Notes: generated from the sequence alone by a model not told the origin. Positions 24,719 to 36,901 are shown, counted from the stretch's first letter. The stretch: 64,000 nt of DNA from Siphonodentalium dalli (GCA_032622095.1 CP136066.1:207726978-207790977), one strand, 5' to 3'. Made by a program: numbers and translations.

Positions 24719-25671
24719 CCATTTCTGAAAACCATTATGCCCCGTCGACCTACCAAATTTGTCCCAAGTTGAGCTACAGTGTCATTGACACTTTCATATT
24801 TAATAGATCCCATTGATACGTTCATTGATATACACAAACACAGTTGTGGTAGATTTGTATTTATTATTTTTTTGTGTACTTAATACATACTTGTACGTGT
24901 ATGTTATGATTTATGTTTGTTTGTTCATTCAAGGCAAAAAAAAATTGTCTGCCAGGAAACATTTCAAATTACTTTGAAACAGTTGATAAAAATCATCATT
25001 ATATCACATGACAAGTGCATAATTTAGCAGTGCAGGGTAGACACACTTTACTTGTGATGAGTCCAAGTATAATGGCAGTAAAGTTTTCAAATTGCCCGTC
25101 AGACCATCCTAAATATTACACAGATATTGAATGCAAGAAACATTTGCTAGAAGATTGATGATAGTAGATTAAACATATTTTATTGAAATAATTATATCAC
25201 AAAAGGATCGGAGCACAAGTGATGGCACTTAGTCATTGCTCCTCTCTTACTAATGATAGTAAAAATTAGATGGTAGATTTTGGAATGAATGGTAATTACT
25301 TTTACAATTTCTAATGCCCTCAATGATATTCTAATTTATTTTCAATATAATTCGTTGAGAGATATGTACTAAACTTGTACTTCAGGTATTTCTCTTCAAC
25401 ACAACACCAGTGGATCAATCCAATGAAATCACATTTTAACGAATATTATAAATCCTAAATATCACTGTACTACAAAATTCAAAACTTAAAAACAAAACCA
25501 GCTTGATATGTATTTTTAATATGTTGATTTTCTGACTATGGTTTTATTTATATGTGTTCAATAAAGTATTAAATCTGAATCTGAATCTTTGATTCTTTCA
25601 TCACTTCTTTACTGACTAATGTCTCTGGTGCTGGTGAGAAACCGCTGGTGCTTGTCCTCTGAGTACTACTA
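24719..25671. other. No gene recognised
   Basis: AT-rich sequence with no repeat shared with the rest of the window and no coding signal. Confidence 0.4.
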
Positions 25672-25675
25672 ACTA

Positions 25676-25841
25676 CAGTAATGCCCTAATTAATCGACTC
25701 ATTAACCACATCAGAATTATGGGTAATTTTACAGGATTTAGTCGGAAATACGGCTTGTTGTCATTCATCGGAAAGCTCTCACTGATAAAATTACCCATAA
25801 TTCTGCTGTGGTTATGAAGTCGATTTGTTAGGGCATCTCTG
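25676..25841. mobile_element. TA-flanked palindromic MITE family E, copy 1 (internally deleted)
   Basis: Ends CAGTAATGCCCTAATTAATC and GGGCATCTCTG between TA dinucleotides. Arms contain AGAATTATGGGTAATTTTAC and its complement. TA duplication with CAGT ends resembles Tc1/mariner-type MITEs. Confidence 0.85.
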
Positions 25842-26178
25842 TAGATGCGGTGTTGTATCAATAGTAATGTCCCGAAAGAATATGAACTGGTCTGGGTGAA
25901 CTACCATTTGATCTTTTTTAGACCGATCGGTCTTTCACCACCAGCATGCATCTAGGATAAGGAGAGTCATGAAGACACAGAATAATAATTTCTGAGAATT
26001 TTCAATATAAACAAATCTTCAACAAAAAATGTAAATATTCAAGAAATTTAGAGTTCTATCTCTTACAATGAGTGCTGTTCCAGGAAGACCGATCGGTCTA
26101 TTTTATCAGTCTGATAAAGATCGATTGATTGTTCACCTAGACATGTTGAAGTTTAGTATCTGCAAACAGATCATTTAA

Positions 26179-27233
26179 CCCTTTCATGACTGGCACATCC
26201 TGAAATTTTGAGAAAACCCTGTGCCAATGCATTCTGTTATTCTGTTATATATATGCGAGTCTCCCATAGGGAGCCTATCATATATAACAGAATAAATTGG
26301 CCTAACAATATTTACCTTGACCTTGTAAACCAGTGCATCTATACTAATAAGACTAAATTTTGTTTGTTTGTCCGCTTATATATTATTTATATACAGGGGT
26401 AATTTGGCCTGGGAAGAATTATTATATATGTGTTAAAAGGGCACTAATAATTATTATATATATTTAAACGGTTGGACTCTCGGAGCTGAAAATTTATACC
26501 TATGGATGATTTGACTCAGTGAATCCTATTAAATAGGTCCCGTTGACCTCAAGTGTCTTAAATGGCACTAATAATTAATTTAACTAAATAATTAATTATA
26601 TACCCAGAATGGTTGCAATTGAAACACAGGGATATATTTACCTGCAGAGTGTCATGAGATAGATGTCGTTGACCTCAGAAGACTTAAAGCGGCAAATATG
26701 AGCAATAACGAGCATTCCTTATCAGCTTAGAAGATACATGTATGTTGCAAAATTGATACATATGGGTCACCTGACCAGGGAATGTCATGGGATAGGCGCT
26801 TTTGACCTCAGATGACGTAAAGGGCGACTTATTTATTATATGATCAATAAAGAGTGTTTATTATCAGCCCAGATGATATGTGGGGAAATTGTTGCACAAA
26901 ATTAAACTGATGCAGGGAATGTCACAGGATAAGTGATGTTGACCTCAAATAATTCCATAATAATTAGCAATAAAGAGCATTTATTATCAACTTACTAGTA
27001 AAAGATAGATGTAACTTTATCTGGAGAGTCATGTAATACATAGACGTTGTTTACCCCAGATGTCTAATTACTAGTTTAAATGACTTGAAGGGCCACTAAT
27101 AGTTTACACGTTCTTCACTCGAGTAATGCCTTCTACCCCTGCTAGTTCTCTTATAAATGCGGGAAATATATAAGAGAATGCACTGGCACAGGATCTTTAA
27201 TACTGATCCAACACAGTTCACATTTTGAAAGGG
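26179..27233. mobile_element. TTAA MITE family A, copy 2, with an internal 790-bp insertion
   Basis: TTAA 26175-26178 and 27234-27237, ends CCCTTTCATGACTGG and TTTTGAAAGGG. The first hairpin is intact to about 26330; the second resumes near 27128. Between them lies a degenerate tandem repeat. Confidence 0.75.
26333..27120. repeat. Degenerate tandem repeat of roughly 130-150 bp
   Basis: The phrase GTTGACCTCAAATGACTTAA followed by AGGGCACTAATAATTA recurs about five times with heavy divergence (near 26548, 26670, 26795, 26938 and 27050). Each unit also carries AATGTCATGGGATAG and GAGCATTTATTATCA words. Confidence 0.6.
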
Positions 27234-27335
27234 TTAATATATGCTGAATTTGGAATTTTGGTGAAGTTCATGACCGCATATTTAATAGCATTGCTTTGTT
27301 CAAAGCTGAGAGAAGAATTGTGTCCAAGTAAACTA

Positions 27336-27475
27336 CAGTAATGCTCTAAATAATCGACAGCAGAATTATTGAGAACTTTCCGATGAATGGCAACAAGCCA
27401 TATTTCTGACTAAATCCTGAAAAGTTACCCATAATTCTGCTGTGGTTAAGTAGTCAATTATTTAGAGCATTACTG
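27336..27475. mobile_element. Family E MITE, copy 2 (left arm shortened)
   Basis: CAGTAATGCTCTAAATAATC ... AGAGCATTACTG between TA dinucleotides; part of the left arm is deleted. Confidence 0.8.
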
Positions 27476-27607
27476 TATTCATGTCATAATAAGATAGAGA
27501 CTCATCATCTTGAACCTCTGAATTAAATAATTCATCAATCTTTATTTACATCTGTCGTCTGTTATTCATAACACAGTCCTACATCTATCGGAAATGTCTT
27601 ATTGAGC

Positions 27608-28045
27608 TCAAGCATGAATTTAGTGTGTCTGTCATTGCAGAATGAGGTCCCCCAGAGGGTGAATTTATTGACGCTATCCCGCACAGTTGGCCATTATCAC
27701 AAAATTCACCTTCTGGGGACCTCATTCTCCTTAGGCCTCATATTCTCAGAAGTATCTATAGTCTCAAATAAACATTGTTTTCAGTAACTTTTTCCCTTTT
27801 TGGTAGTTTCAATATCCCCTAATTTGCAGAAGATGTATAAATGCATAATCGAGGTGACTAATGGGTGAATATCACCAACTTCCACTGAGGAACTTCAAAT
27901 ATGATCCTAGGTCAGTTGAGGCCTGAGCAGAATGAGGTTCCCATAGGGTGAATTTGGTAATGCTAGCCTGCCATGCGGGATAGTGTCATTAATTCACCCT
28001 CTGGGGGACCTCATTTTGCAAATGAACGACACTATTTTCAGGCTT
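27608..28045. mobile_element. Family F element, copy 1
   Basis: Inverted ends CAAGCATGAATTTAGTGTG and CACTATTTTCAGGCTT. Two internal hairpins have arms GCAGAATGAGGTCCCCCAGA and the reverse complement. A shared middle section (TATCCCCTAATTTGCAGAA ... GTGACTAATGGGTGAATATC) recurs in the copies at 39691, 53838 and 59151. Confidence 0.8.
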
Positions 28046-28117
28046 AATTGAGCTGGTTTCGCCACAGAGAGAGTTCAGCAAGTACACAAAATTTGTTTTT
28101 ATAAGTCGTGGTTTTAA

Positions 28118-28507
28118 CCCTTTACCCAACAGAAGGGCCCTGTGCCAATGCATTCTCTTATATATGCGAGTCGACCATAGGTCGCCTCGCATATATAAGA
28201 GAATGCATTGGCTTAACACATTAAATTATAAAATTGTTAAAGAATGTAAGAAAAAATGGTAAAAATTGTTAAAAAAAGATTTTTGTTAGGCCAATGCATT
28301 CTCTTATATATGCGAGGCGACCTATGGTCGACTCGCATATATAAGAGAATGCATTGGCACAGGGCATAACTGTAACCATCACAGTGTGGTCAATGAGCCG
28401 GTTCCAATGATATCCATATTTGTATGGTTTTATTGAGACAGACCCAAGATAATTTAGGCTGTTGAAGCTTTATTTGGCCGGTTTTGGCCGGTTTGTTGGG
28501 TAAAGGG
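28118..28507. mobile_element. TTAA MITE family B, copy 2 (intact)
   Basis: TTAA 28114-28117 and 28508-28511. Two common hairpins (28142-28212 and 28289-28358) face each other around an AT-rich spacer that includes TTAACACATTAAA. Ends CCCTTTACCCAACAGAAGGG and TTTGTTGGGTAAAGGG. Confidence 0.9.
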
Positions 28508-28511
28508 TTAA

Positions 28512-29380
28512 CAGTGTGTGACTTGAGGTGAGCCTGTTCCTTTGATTTGAACTTCTGGTTTCTTGTCACATGTTGGAGGCAGATATCATTCAGGTTTATT
28601 TGAGGTAACTACATCGAGAAATGTTGTTATGGCTATATATTGATAATTTGAATATAAAAATCACTGAGGTTTGGCTGTTTATTATTTTAATAATGGATAG
28701 GCATTGATTTGCATTATTATAAAAGGAATCTCCAACTTTTGGGTCCATAACTGCAGCTGGACAGTAACAGGGAATTTATACTTTCTTTAGGGAGTGTGTG
28801 GTCATGTATGTATTTAAAAATTTCAGTTAAAGTTCAATGCCATATTATATTATTATTAACAATGAGATAGGACTGCAATGAATTTACAATTAAACAATGT
28901 TTCTTTTCCTAAATGAGTAAATCAAGCGTTATAGCTTTAAAGTTGACATTTGAAATTTTTTCCCTGAGTGCTACCACTTCACAGTTATTACAAATTTCTC
29001 CAAAATGAAATGCTATTGGTCCAAACAGTCACATCTGGTCAGACAATTTCTCAGGTCAACATGACCGATTTAGCAGATTGCTGCTTACAGCATAATGGCA
29101 CTTGGCTGAATGTAAAAGGATACATTTTCTGCGACTAGTCAGAGTTATTCACATACTTCATAACTGCTCACTCTCATTATCCCCTGAAAAATTAATTTTT
29201 GGGGGACTATAAAAAATTGCATCCGTTTTTCTGTCCGTCCATCCATTCGTTTGTTTTTGTGTCTGTCGCACATTATGGTACCTTCTCACTTCATTATGTA
29301 ATCAATTCCTCCCACAGTTTCGAATGTAGAAAATTGAAACTTTAGGATATTGTTACCAATATACTGCTGATATGCAACAT
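28512..29380. other. No gene recognised
   Basis: AT-rich. A short CTGTCCGTCC-type microsatellite at 29230-29270 resembles the 5' part of Helitron-like elements elsewhere here, but no end could be placed. Confidence 0.4.
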
Positions 29381-29381
29381 G

Positions 29382-30208
29382 TGTATACACCCGTCAGTAA
29401 GCCCAGGGGGCTCGTGCATGATTTTGCTCAAAAAGTCGGTACTGGGCTAACTCACGAGGACCCCCCTGTGCAAAAAATCAGTTAACCTTCAGGTGATGAC
29501 CTACCATCATGTTTTATACCAATACCATATTTTTTTATTGAATAAAGATAATAATGTGTTTTATTTATATATTAAGAAGATAAAATCACATGATAATAAC
29601 CAGAAACAGTGATAGACATACATTTGGGAACAATTTGAATAAGGTTGTAAATATTGGGATTAATTTGTAAACACAATAGGGTTGTATGATGAGTTCACAA
29701 GTTAATTTAGTTACACTAATGCTTAATAATCAAGTTAATTCTTATAAAAACACAACAGTGGGATGCAGGTGAACATACATCACTCTTCTGCATTATCAAA
29801 GGATCCTACAAAAACTCCAAGTCAATACTCCCCATCCCATTGGATTTACTCTGATAGAGGTGTGAACAATAAGTGACACATCCTTTGATTTTATTGATTT
29901 GATCCCTCTTTGATTGATCCAACAACAAAGAATAGATTAAGATGTGTATAATTCACAACAATATTAACACAAGTGTATACTATTATACATCTTTATTATT
30001 TAAGAAAAACAACTGGAAAAAATCATAAAAGCACAGAAGTGCTTGAGTATCTTCTCCTATTCTACAGGATAGAAAGACAAGATTGTATTCACCTTAAAAA
30101 TGCTCAAACATGGGGGTGGGTCTACGAGGACCACCCCATGTTTTAATTAGGGTAAAAAACCCAGACTGGGCTTATCTTCGAGGATGGGCTTACTGACGGG
30201 TGTATACA
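29382..30208. mobile_element. Element with TGTATACACCCGTCAGTAAG terminal inverted repeats
   Basis: About 24-bp inverted ends (TGTATACACCCGTCAGTAAG... at both). If the first TA is the target duplication, the ends read CACCCGTCAG, as in TA-duplicating elements. No transposase frame inside. Confidence 0.75.
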
Positions 30209-30218
30209 GTAGGATTTA

Positions 30219-31063
30219 GTGTTCAAACGACTCTGGGATTCTGGAGTCGACTAGTCGAACCCCAAAAGTCGAGTCGACGTCGACTAGTCGGCCAAATACA
30301 TCACCAACCGTATACTAATGAAACACATGTGAAAGAAAATTACAAATTCCGTGCCATCATCACAATATTTACACTCTACTGTGGTCGGAGAATTGAATCA
30401 CATGACATGTCACGTGGTTTTGTTGCTAATGAACCGGTGCTCTAGAAATCCACCGATCGCAAATAAGTTCCCTACGAATCTACGATGATAATGAGAATAA
30501 ATAATTGAGGAAATAATTGAGGGATTTTCTGTCTAATCATGAAGCGTCCGAAGTTTTCGCATTTTTTCTGTTCGATGCCATCGTGCAGGTCAAAACATTG
30601 AATTGAGCGGAAGTGATGAAATGTGCGCGAGCGTAGAAACTAGATGACGCAATGCAAAAGACCACGTGGCATTAACCTGGAACATGCCTGAGACGTCGGT
30701 CAAGTACGCCGTGACCTAATACTTGCTGTTTATGGACCACGTGCTTTTTAGAAGTCAAATATAGAGTTACTGCTCTTGTATTGAAAATGAGTAGTGGTTA
30801 ACTTGAATTATCGCATTGACGAATTTCGGCGTAGTTCTATGTCAAGCTCGACATTATTACATATGTTCGGACTTTGGAAAGCTTCTTGAACATAGACTAG
30901 CTATCTTTGCTGCTTTTCTGACCCACAATTAGTGAAACCATGCATTGTCAAGGCCAGCTGATGAGATTATATACTGTATTCTGACTAGTCGACTGTGGAA
31001 GTTAGAGTCGATTTTCCGACAAACCAACGTCGACGATTATTTGTCGACTAATCGTTTGAACAC
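30219..31063. mobile_element. hAT-like element with AGTGTTCAAACGA ends
   Basis: Left AGTGTTCAAACGACT and right AATCGTTTGAACACT are inverted; further in, both arms carry GTCGACTAGTCG words. Flanks AGTAGGAT and AGTAAGGAT could be an 8-bp target duplication with one indel. About 845 bp, non-autonomous. Confidence 0.65.
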
Positions 31064-32188
31064 TAGTAAGGATGACAGAAAATATTGTTTTTCACCGAGT
31101 TATTCCCATTTCTTGACTTTTAAAAATATTGACCGTTTTTGCAAGAACTAATATAAACCTTTGGGCTGAGATGAGTTTTAGGTCATATATATGTCCATAG
31201 TCAAATCCCCAGCTAACTAGTTATCTCTAAAACTGTTGATTAATATTGTTGATTGCTCCCTGCTTGAGTGAATGACCTGAATATCACATTTGTATTAATT
31301 GGGCTTGTTCTTCAATGTAACAGGTCTTGCAAATGGATGCTTACTATTATATAGCACAAACTAACATTCCTTTAACAGTCTTGAAGCTGTGTTGCTCCCT
31401 ATTAAATTGTCAATCGAGCCTTTAACTTGTTCAGATCATGTACTTTTTATGGCAGTTATTCATTATCCAATATTTTTTTTATACTTGCTGAGAACGCTCT
31501 TCCCAAAATATTCCTTCTAAAAATATGATTAATGTCATCTTTTTAACATTTATATTGTTATATAATATGCTTGATGTGGTCTTCAGATAGCATATATTCA
31601 TTCTGGTGGTGTACTATAGCTTAACAATTAAGTAGTTTTCTGTGTAGGCCCATCTAAACTTTTTACCTCCTGACACAGCTCAGGCATGAAACCTTTTAAG
31701 TGCTCTAGATCCCCGAACTGTCCATTTGTTTAAAGATTACTGGAGAATATAGTTTAAAAAAAAATAATTCATGAATCTTGACTATGGCTACGAATCTACT
31801 CTGGCTGAAGCCCGTAGAGATCATATTCCATCATAAACCTGGGAACTTTTGAAGAACTGTTGGGGAACTTTGTAGCATTGAAAGAATAACATTAGGTGGA
31901 GTTCCTGCTCGAGATTGCATTATTTAGGGACTTCTGTGAGTCAATTTCTCTTTGACACGCTTAGAATCATACAATTTCCCCTGGTCAATTCATGTTTATT
32001 GCATAGTTGGCTCACAAAAGTCACCTAATTAATGCAATCTCGAGCTGAGACCAATTAATAGAAATCCATCAGCACTTGTATTATTGACTATTCCAATGTA
32101 TACTTTTATAATTAGTGAATGGGAGAATACATTTAGTTTAGAAATTGTTAAGGGGTTAACAAGAATCAATAATCTCAACATTATGTTA

Positions 32189-32390
32189 CAGCAATGCCCT
32201 AAATAATCGACTTCTTAACCACAGAAGAATTATGGGTAATTTTTCAGGATTTAGTCGGAAATATGGCTTGTTGCCATTCATCGGAAAGCTCTCAGTGAAT
32301 GAATGGCAACAAGCCATATTTCCGACTAAATCCTGAAAGTTACCCATAATTCTGCTGTGGTTAAGGAGTTGATTATTTAGGGCATTATGT
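32189..32390. mobile_element. Family E MITE, copy 3
   Basis: Almost perfect palindrome, CAGCAATGCCCTAAATAATC ... TTTAGGGCATTATG. The hairpin apex is the junction GCTCTCAGTGAATG at about 32290. Confidence 0.9.
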
Positions 32391-32821
32391 TAGGTGGGTG
32401 GCTGGGTGCAAGAAAATGGTGAGAACCATTACTATGAACTGCTACATCAAGGAACTAATCCAATGTTGGTATTCAGGTTAGTCCACTCAAGCTGTGAGCA
32501 ACCAACAGTAATTGGCTAGGCCACATTGTTAGAGATAGCTGGTAAGCTTGGAATATGGCTATGGACTTGTGACCTAAAAGTGAGGCGAAAACTCATCTGA
32601 GCCCAAAGGTTTATATCAATTCTTGCAAAATGGATGTTCACCTAACATAATGTTGAAATTATTGAAGCAGTGTTGCTCTCAATTAAATTTCCATTTGACC
32701 CTTTTACTAGATCAGATCATGTACTTTTGATAGAAGAATATTTCCTTCTAAAACTATGATTAAAGTCATCTTTTTGAAATTTTTATTGTTATATAATATG
32801 CTTGATGTGGTTTTCTGATAA

Positions 32822-33277
32822 CTATAGGAATCAGCATTCAATCAGGGAGCTTAAATGTGTTCCAGAGTCGGGGAGCGAGTACACCGTGGAATGCTAAAGG
32901 TGAAGGTAACTGAAGAATGATCTTCACCTGATGCATGCGACACGTTATTAAAGGATGACATAGCGTTTATTTAAACTGGTGAACTAATGGGGGAATGGAT
33001 TTTTGTGAGCGGGAAATTTATTTAACTAGCTGCTGTAGTTCTGGGTTTTTCCAGATCAAATTTGGCTGTGGGATAGCCCTGTCGTACACTTGGGGATTTA
33101 TTTTAAAAAGTAAACACATGACCTATGATTGTTCTTGCATTTTCGTGATAAACTGGTGTCAATCTAGCTGGGTATAAAACATCACTGGTATGGCCTGCAG
33201 GCTTCAATTCAGTTAATTTGGCGAAAACGTTAACACTGTCGCCTATGGGAAACCATTTAGTTCAGTGATTCCTATAG
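32822..33277. mobile_element. Nested element with CTATAGGAATCA ends
   Basis: CTATAGGAATCA and TGATTCCTATAG bound 456 bp that are missing from the otherwise parallel copy at 31374-31690, so this is a discrete insertion. Confidence 0.7.
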
Positions 33278-33622
33278 ATTCCTTCATGTGGTGTACTAGC
33301 TTGACAATTAAGTAGTTTTCTGTGTAGGTCCATCTAAACTTTCCACCTCCTGACACAGCTCAGACATGGTAACCCCTTAAATAAACTAGTTCTATGCCAC
33401 CTTTGTGTTTTAAGCAGACATGTGATTTTACCTACTGGTACACGCAGCCTTAACTTATTCACGCCCGGAGGTTACTCGGGACAAGTGGGATTAACAATAG
33501 ATTGGTACATAAGGACTTTTACTGATAATATTACGCCATATGAGGCTTTTGAATCTTATGACACTATTATAACTGTGTGCCAACTGAGGCCAAACTTAAA
33601 AATGTTGTTAGTTTCTCCTTAA

Positions 33623-33855
33623 CCCTTTGAGTGCCAGGGGCCGATATTATCGGCCCTAAACCTACACAATAAGTCTGTTAAAGAATATAATAAAATATAT
33701 TAAAATTGTAAAAAAAAAAAAAAAAAAAAAAAATGTTAAGCCAATGCATTCTCTTATATATGCGAGGCGACCTATGGTCGACTCGCATATATAAGAGAAT
33801 GCATTGGCACAGGGTATATGGGTTGATACAAAAATCGGACCTGGCACTCAAAGGG
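33623..33855. mobile_element. TTAA MITE family C, copy 2 (intact)
   Basis: TTAA 33619-33622 and 33856-33859. Ends CCCTTTGAGTGCCAGGGGCC and GGACCTGGCACTCAAAGGG. One perfect common hairpin at 33741-33810, preceded by a run of 28 A. Confidence 0.92.
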
Positions 33856-34253
33856 TTAACCATACGTACAATTTATATGTATTGAACACTTTTTATCTTC
33901 TTCAACATAGCTTCAAAGATATATGCTACATGACTTTTTTTTTAATGCTATTTAAATGTCAATAGATCAAATGTTTTTAATGACGACAGTTATTTATCCT
34001 TTCTATGGCAATCAATTCTAAATTGATTATTCTCATCAGTTATAAAAGTATACACCAGAATGGTTTATTATTCATCTGGAGGGGTTTTCAGGAAAAATAA
34101 GCAGACAATAGATAATACAAGTGCAGTATCAGCTTGTCCGTCCGTCTGTCTCTTGCTCCGTCTGTCGCTCTGTCCGTGGACACAAATTTGTCCGGAGTTT
34201 TTCTCAGTCGTTTTTTTTATCAATTTCCGTGAAACTTGACACAGACATCAACC

Positions 34254-34650
34254 ACCATGGGAACCTGTGCACCTGCGATTATGACGTCTGTCGGACTTTT
34301 TTGGGGGAGTTATCCCCCATTTTCGACTTAGAAAATTTTCACAACATGTGTAATTTTGTGCGAGCTTTTATTCCTACATTTTTAGGTCAATTTTTTAAAA
34401 ACTTGGCACAGCTATTTAGTACCATGGGAACCTGTGCACCTGCGATTATGACGTCTGTCCGACATTTTTTGGTGGAGTTATCTCCCTCTTTCGAATTAGA
34501 AACTTTTTTGCAACATGCATAATTTTGTCCGAGCTTTTATTTCTATATTTTTATACGTCAATGTTTTTTAATCTTGGCACTGATATTTAGTACCATGGGA
34601 ACCTGTGCACCTGCGATTATGATGTCTGTCCGACTTTTTTTTGTGGAGTT
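34254..34650 (+). repeat. About 170-bp tandem repeat in element J
   Basis: ACCATGGGAACCTGTGCACC begins at 34254, 34421 and 34592 (spacings 167 and 171); each is followed by TGCGATTATGACGTCTGTC. Confidence 0.85.
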
Positions 34651-34656
34651 ATGATT

Positions 34657-34708
34657 TGGGTTAGGGGTTAGGGTTAGGGGTTAGGGTTAGGGGGTTTAGG
34701 GTTAGGGA
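34657..34708 (+). repeat. TTAGGG-like patch
   Basis: About seven degenerate TTAGGG units, with GGGG and GTTTAGGG variants, inside Helitron-like element J. Confidence 0.9.
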
Positions 34709-34902
34709 TACCTGTTGACATAATTTCAGTGCCCAATATATGGTAATGGCTACTTCACTCATATAACATTTTGAATACGGGGGGTATTACTTAGTCCCAT
34801 CTGGGACAAGCCCATCTCTAGTTTTGGATGAAAATGTTTAGATAATATGTTCAACTAATGACTTTTTTGAACTTATTATCTAAACAGTTCCCAAGGGAAC
34901 TA

Positions 34903-34986
34903 CAGTAATGCCCTAAATAATCGACTCCTTAACCACAGAAGAATTATGGGTAATTTTTTAGGATTTAGTCGGAAATATGGTTTGTA
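34903..34986. mobile_element. Family E MITE, copy 4 (left arm only)
   Basis: CAGTAATGCCCTAAATAATC through GGAAATATGGTTTGT, then broken off. Confidence 0.8.
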
Positions 34987-35046
34987 ATGAGGCAGTCATC
35001 TTTAACCCTTTCTATACTAAATACTCATTGATCAGTAGTTCCCGTA

Positions 35047-35259
35047 CAGTATTGCCCTAAATAATCGACCCCTTAACCACATGAGAATTATGGGTAATTT
35101 TTTAGGATTTAGTCGGAAATATGGCTCGTTGCCATTCATCGGAAAGCTCTAACTGAGAGCTTTCCAATGAATTGCAACAAGCCATATTTCCGACTAAATC
35201 CTGAAAAGTTACCCATAATTCTGCTGTGGTTAAGGAGTCGATTATTTAGGGCATTACTG
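35047..35259. mobile_element. Family E MITE, copy 5 (full)
   Basis: CAGTATTGCCCTAAATAATC ... ATTTAGGGCATTACTG between TA dinucleotides; near-perfect palindrome. Confidence 0.9.
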
Positions 35260-35965
35260 TAGGTAGGGAAACCCCAACCACAAATATTTTTTCCTTTGGC
35301 CTTATAGGCGCTGCGGGAAAAGAAAGGGTTCCATTTATCCAGTCCAGTGATTACATGTACTTGCAGTTGCAAAAAAAATAATTTACCTACCTACTCACTC
35401 TTGAAATTTTGGGTCAAGCCACGGGAAACTAAGATATTTTTAAATATGGCCTAATATTACTCTTTGATGCATTTTATACTTGTTCAAATAAAGAAAGTAG
35501 AGCTAGAAATTTTTATTCGGTATTTGAATATTCTAAAATCAATATTGTTTGAACTAATTAAATCAATGTTTGCGTTACTCAAATTGCAAAGGGCAAACCC
35601 GAGTTGACTAAAGTGTAGTATATTGCAACATCATGTAGTAAATTTAATTAGTGTTAAGGTTAGTTTATTAGTGCTGTCAAACTGAAGTGGAGCTATTCAG
35701 ATGTTCATACGTACAATGCTACTTTACTGAAAATCATCTGTAAATATTATTGCAGCATCAGATTCATTCAAAGATAAAAACCTGGTAGGTAGTCTTAATT
35801 TTTTTTTATTGTCATGGATTAAAAAAGAAATCTGCTCTGATATTTCCTGCCATCAGCTTAATCATTTGTGATATTGGAGTATCCATTTATTATTCTTATC
35901 TCTCATCTACCTGTACTATTATTGTAATATATTCATTGCCACAAATTGTTTTATTTCACTTTATT
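35260..35965. other. No gene recognised
   Basis: AT-rich sequence without a repeat shared elsewhere in the window and without exon signals. Confidence 0.4.
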
Positions 35966-35969
35966 TTAA

Positions 35970-36207
35970 CCCTTTGAGTGCCAGGGGCCGATCTCATCGG
36001 CCCTAAACCTACAAAATAAGTCTGTTAAAGAATATAAGAATAAATTATTAAAAATGTAAAAAATTAAAAAAAAAAAAAAAAAAAAATGTTAGGCCAATGC
36101 ATTCTCTTATATATGCGAGGCGACATATGGTCGACTCGCATATATAAGAGAATGCATTGGCACAGGGTATATGGGTTGATACAAAAATCGACCTGGCACT
36201 CAAAGGG
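35970..36207. mobile_element. TTAA MITE family C, copy 3 (intact)
   Basis: TTAA 35966-35969 and 36208-36211. Same ends and single hairpin as the copy at 33623. Confidence 0.92.
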
Positions 36208-36499
36208 TTAAAGAGCTTGTATGTAATCAGCATTATAATATGGAACAATAATGTTAAGAATCAAGTCTGCAATAGTTTGTCAGTCATATGCAGCAGGCTA
36301 AGACTAACAAATTTTATTTTTACAGTTAATTTTTCGGTATTATAATTATGTACAATGTTAGATGTTGAATAAAACAAAATATTCATTAATTGTGAGACCA
36401 GAAAATGAGGATTTAATTTGGCTAAAGAAAATCAGAATTGGCCAAAAAATTGGCCAAAATATTTTTCGCCCCAGTGTGAACACTGGTGTGTACCCTATA

Positions 36500-36711
36500 C
36501 AGTAATGCCCTAAGTAATCGACTCCATAACCACAGCAGAATTATGGGTAACTTTTCAGGATTTAGTCGGAAATATGGCTTGTTGCCATTCATTGGAAAGC
36601 TCTCGGGGAGACCTTTCCGATGAATGACACAAGCCATATTTCCGACTAAATCCTGAAAAGTTACCCATAATTCTGCTGTGGTTATGGAGTCGATTACTTA
36701 GGGCATTACTG
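36500..36711. mobile_element. Family E MITE, copy 6 (full)
   Basis: CAGTAATGCCCTAAGTAATC ... CTTAGGGCATTACTG between TA dinucleotides. It ends about 190 bp before the PPIP5K start exon. Confidence 0.92.
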
Positions 36712-36901
36712 TAGGTAAATAAACATTTTTAGTAAGGTAGTTGGCCATAGTGGAATTGATCATCATGATTGATTCAGAGTGGCACAAAGGTTTTATACAT
36801 GTCTAAATGTCTAAATGATTATCATATTATATTCTCTTTGTGTACATTTCACTGTGAAGCTAATGATCAGTGTCACTGAAACCCTCATATTTCTTTTGTA
36901 G

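Larger units (their letters stand above)
31374..33375. repeat. Diverged direct duplication (31374-31690 and 32650-33375)
   Basis: Both copies contain TATTGTTATATAATATGCTT, AATTAAGTAGTTTTCTGTGT and ACCTCCTGACACAGCTCA in the same order. The second copy is split by an insertion at 32822-33277. An inverted copy of a neighbouring piece (AATATAAACCTTTGGGCTGA, 31150) is at 32585-32625. Confidence 0.75.
34129..34821 (+). mobile_element. Non-autonomous Helitron-like element J
   Basis: Begins TCAGCTTGTCCGTCCGTCTG after an A and ends GTCCCATCTGGGACAAGCCC...CTAG before a T: a 5-bp stem hairpin close to CTAG, as in Helitron 3' ends. Inside are about three units of a 170-bp repeat and a TTAGGG-rich patch. 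The family-I copy at 61011 shows the matching empty site GATAATACAAGTGCATTGG. Confidence 0.75.
34009..35045. mobile_element. TTAA-type element family I, broken copy
   Basis: Pieces at 34009-34128 and 34822-34900 match the family-I copy at 61011-61253 (TATTCAGGAAAA, AGATAATACAAGTGCA, AGATAATAAGTTC). The right end TTAACCCTTTCTATACTAAA is at 34992-35030, inverted relative to the rest. It is interrupted by a Helitron (34129-34821) and a family-E fragment (34903-34986). Confidence 0.6.
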
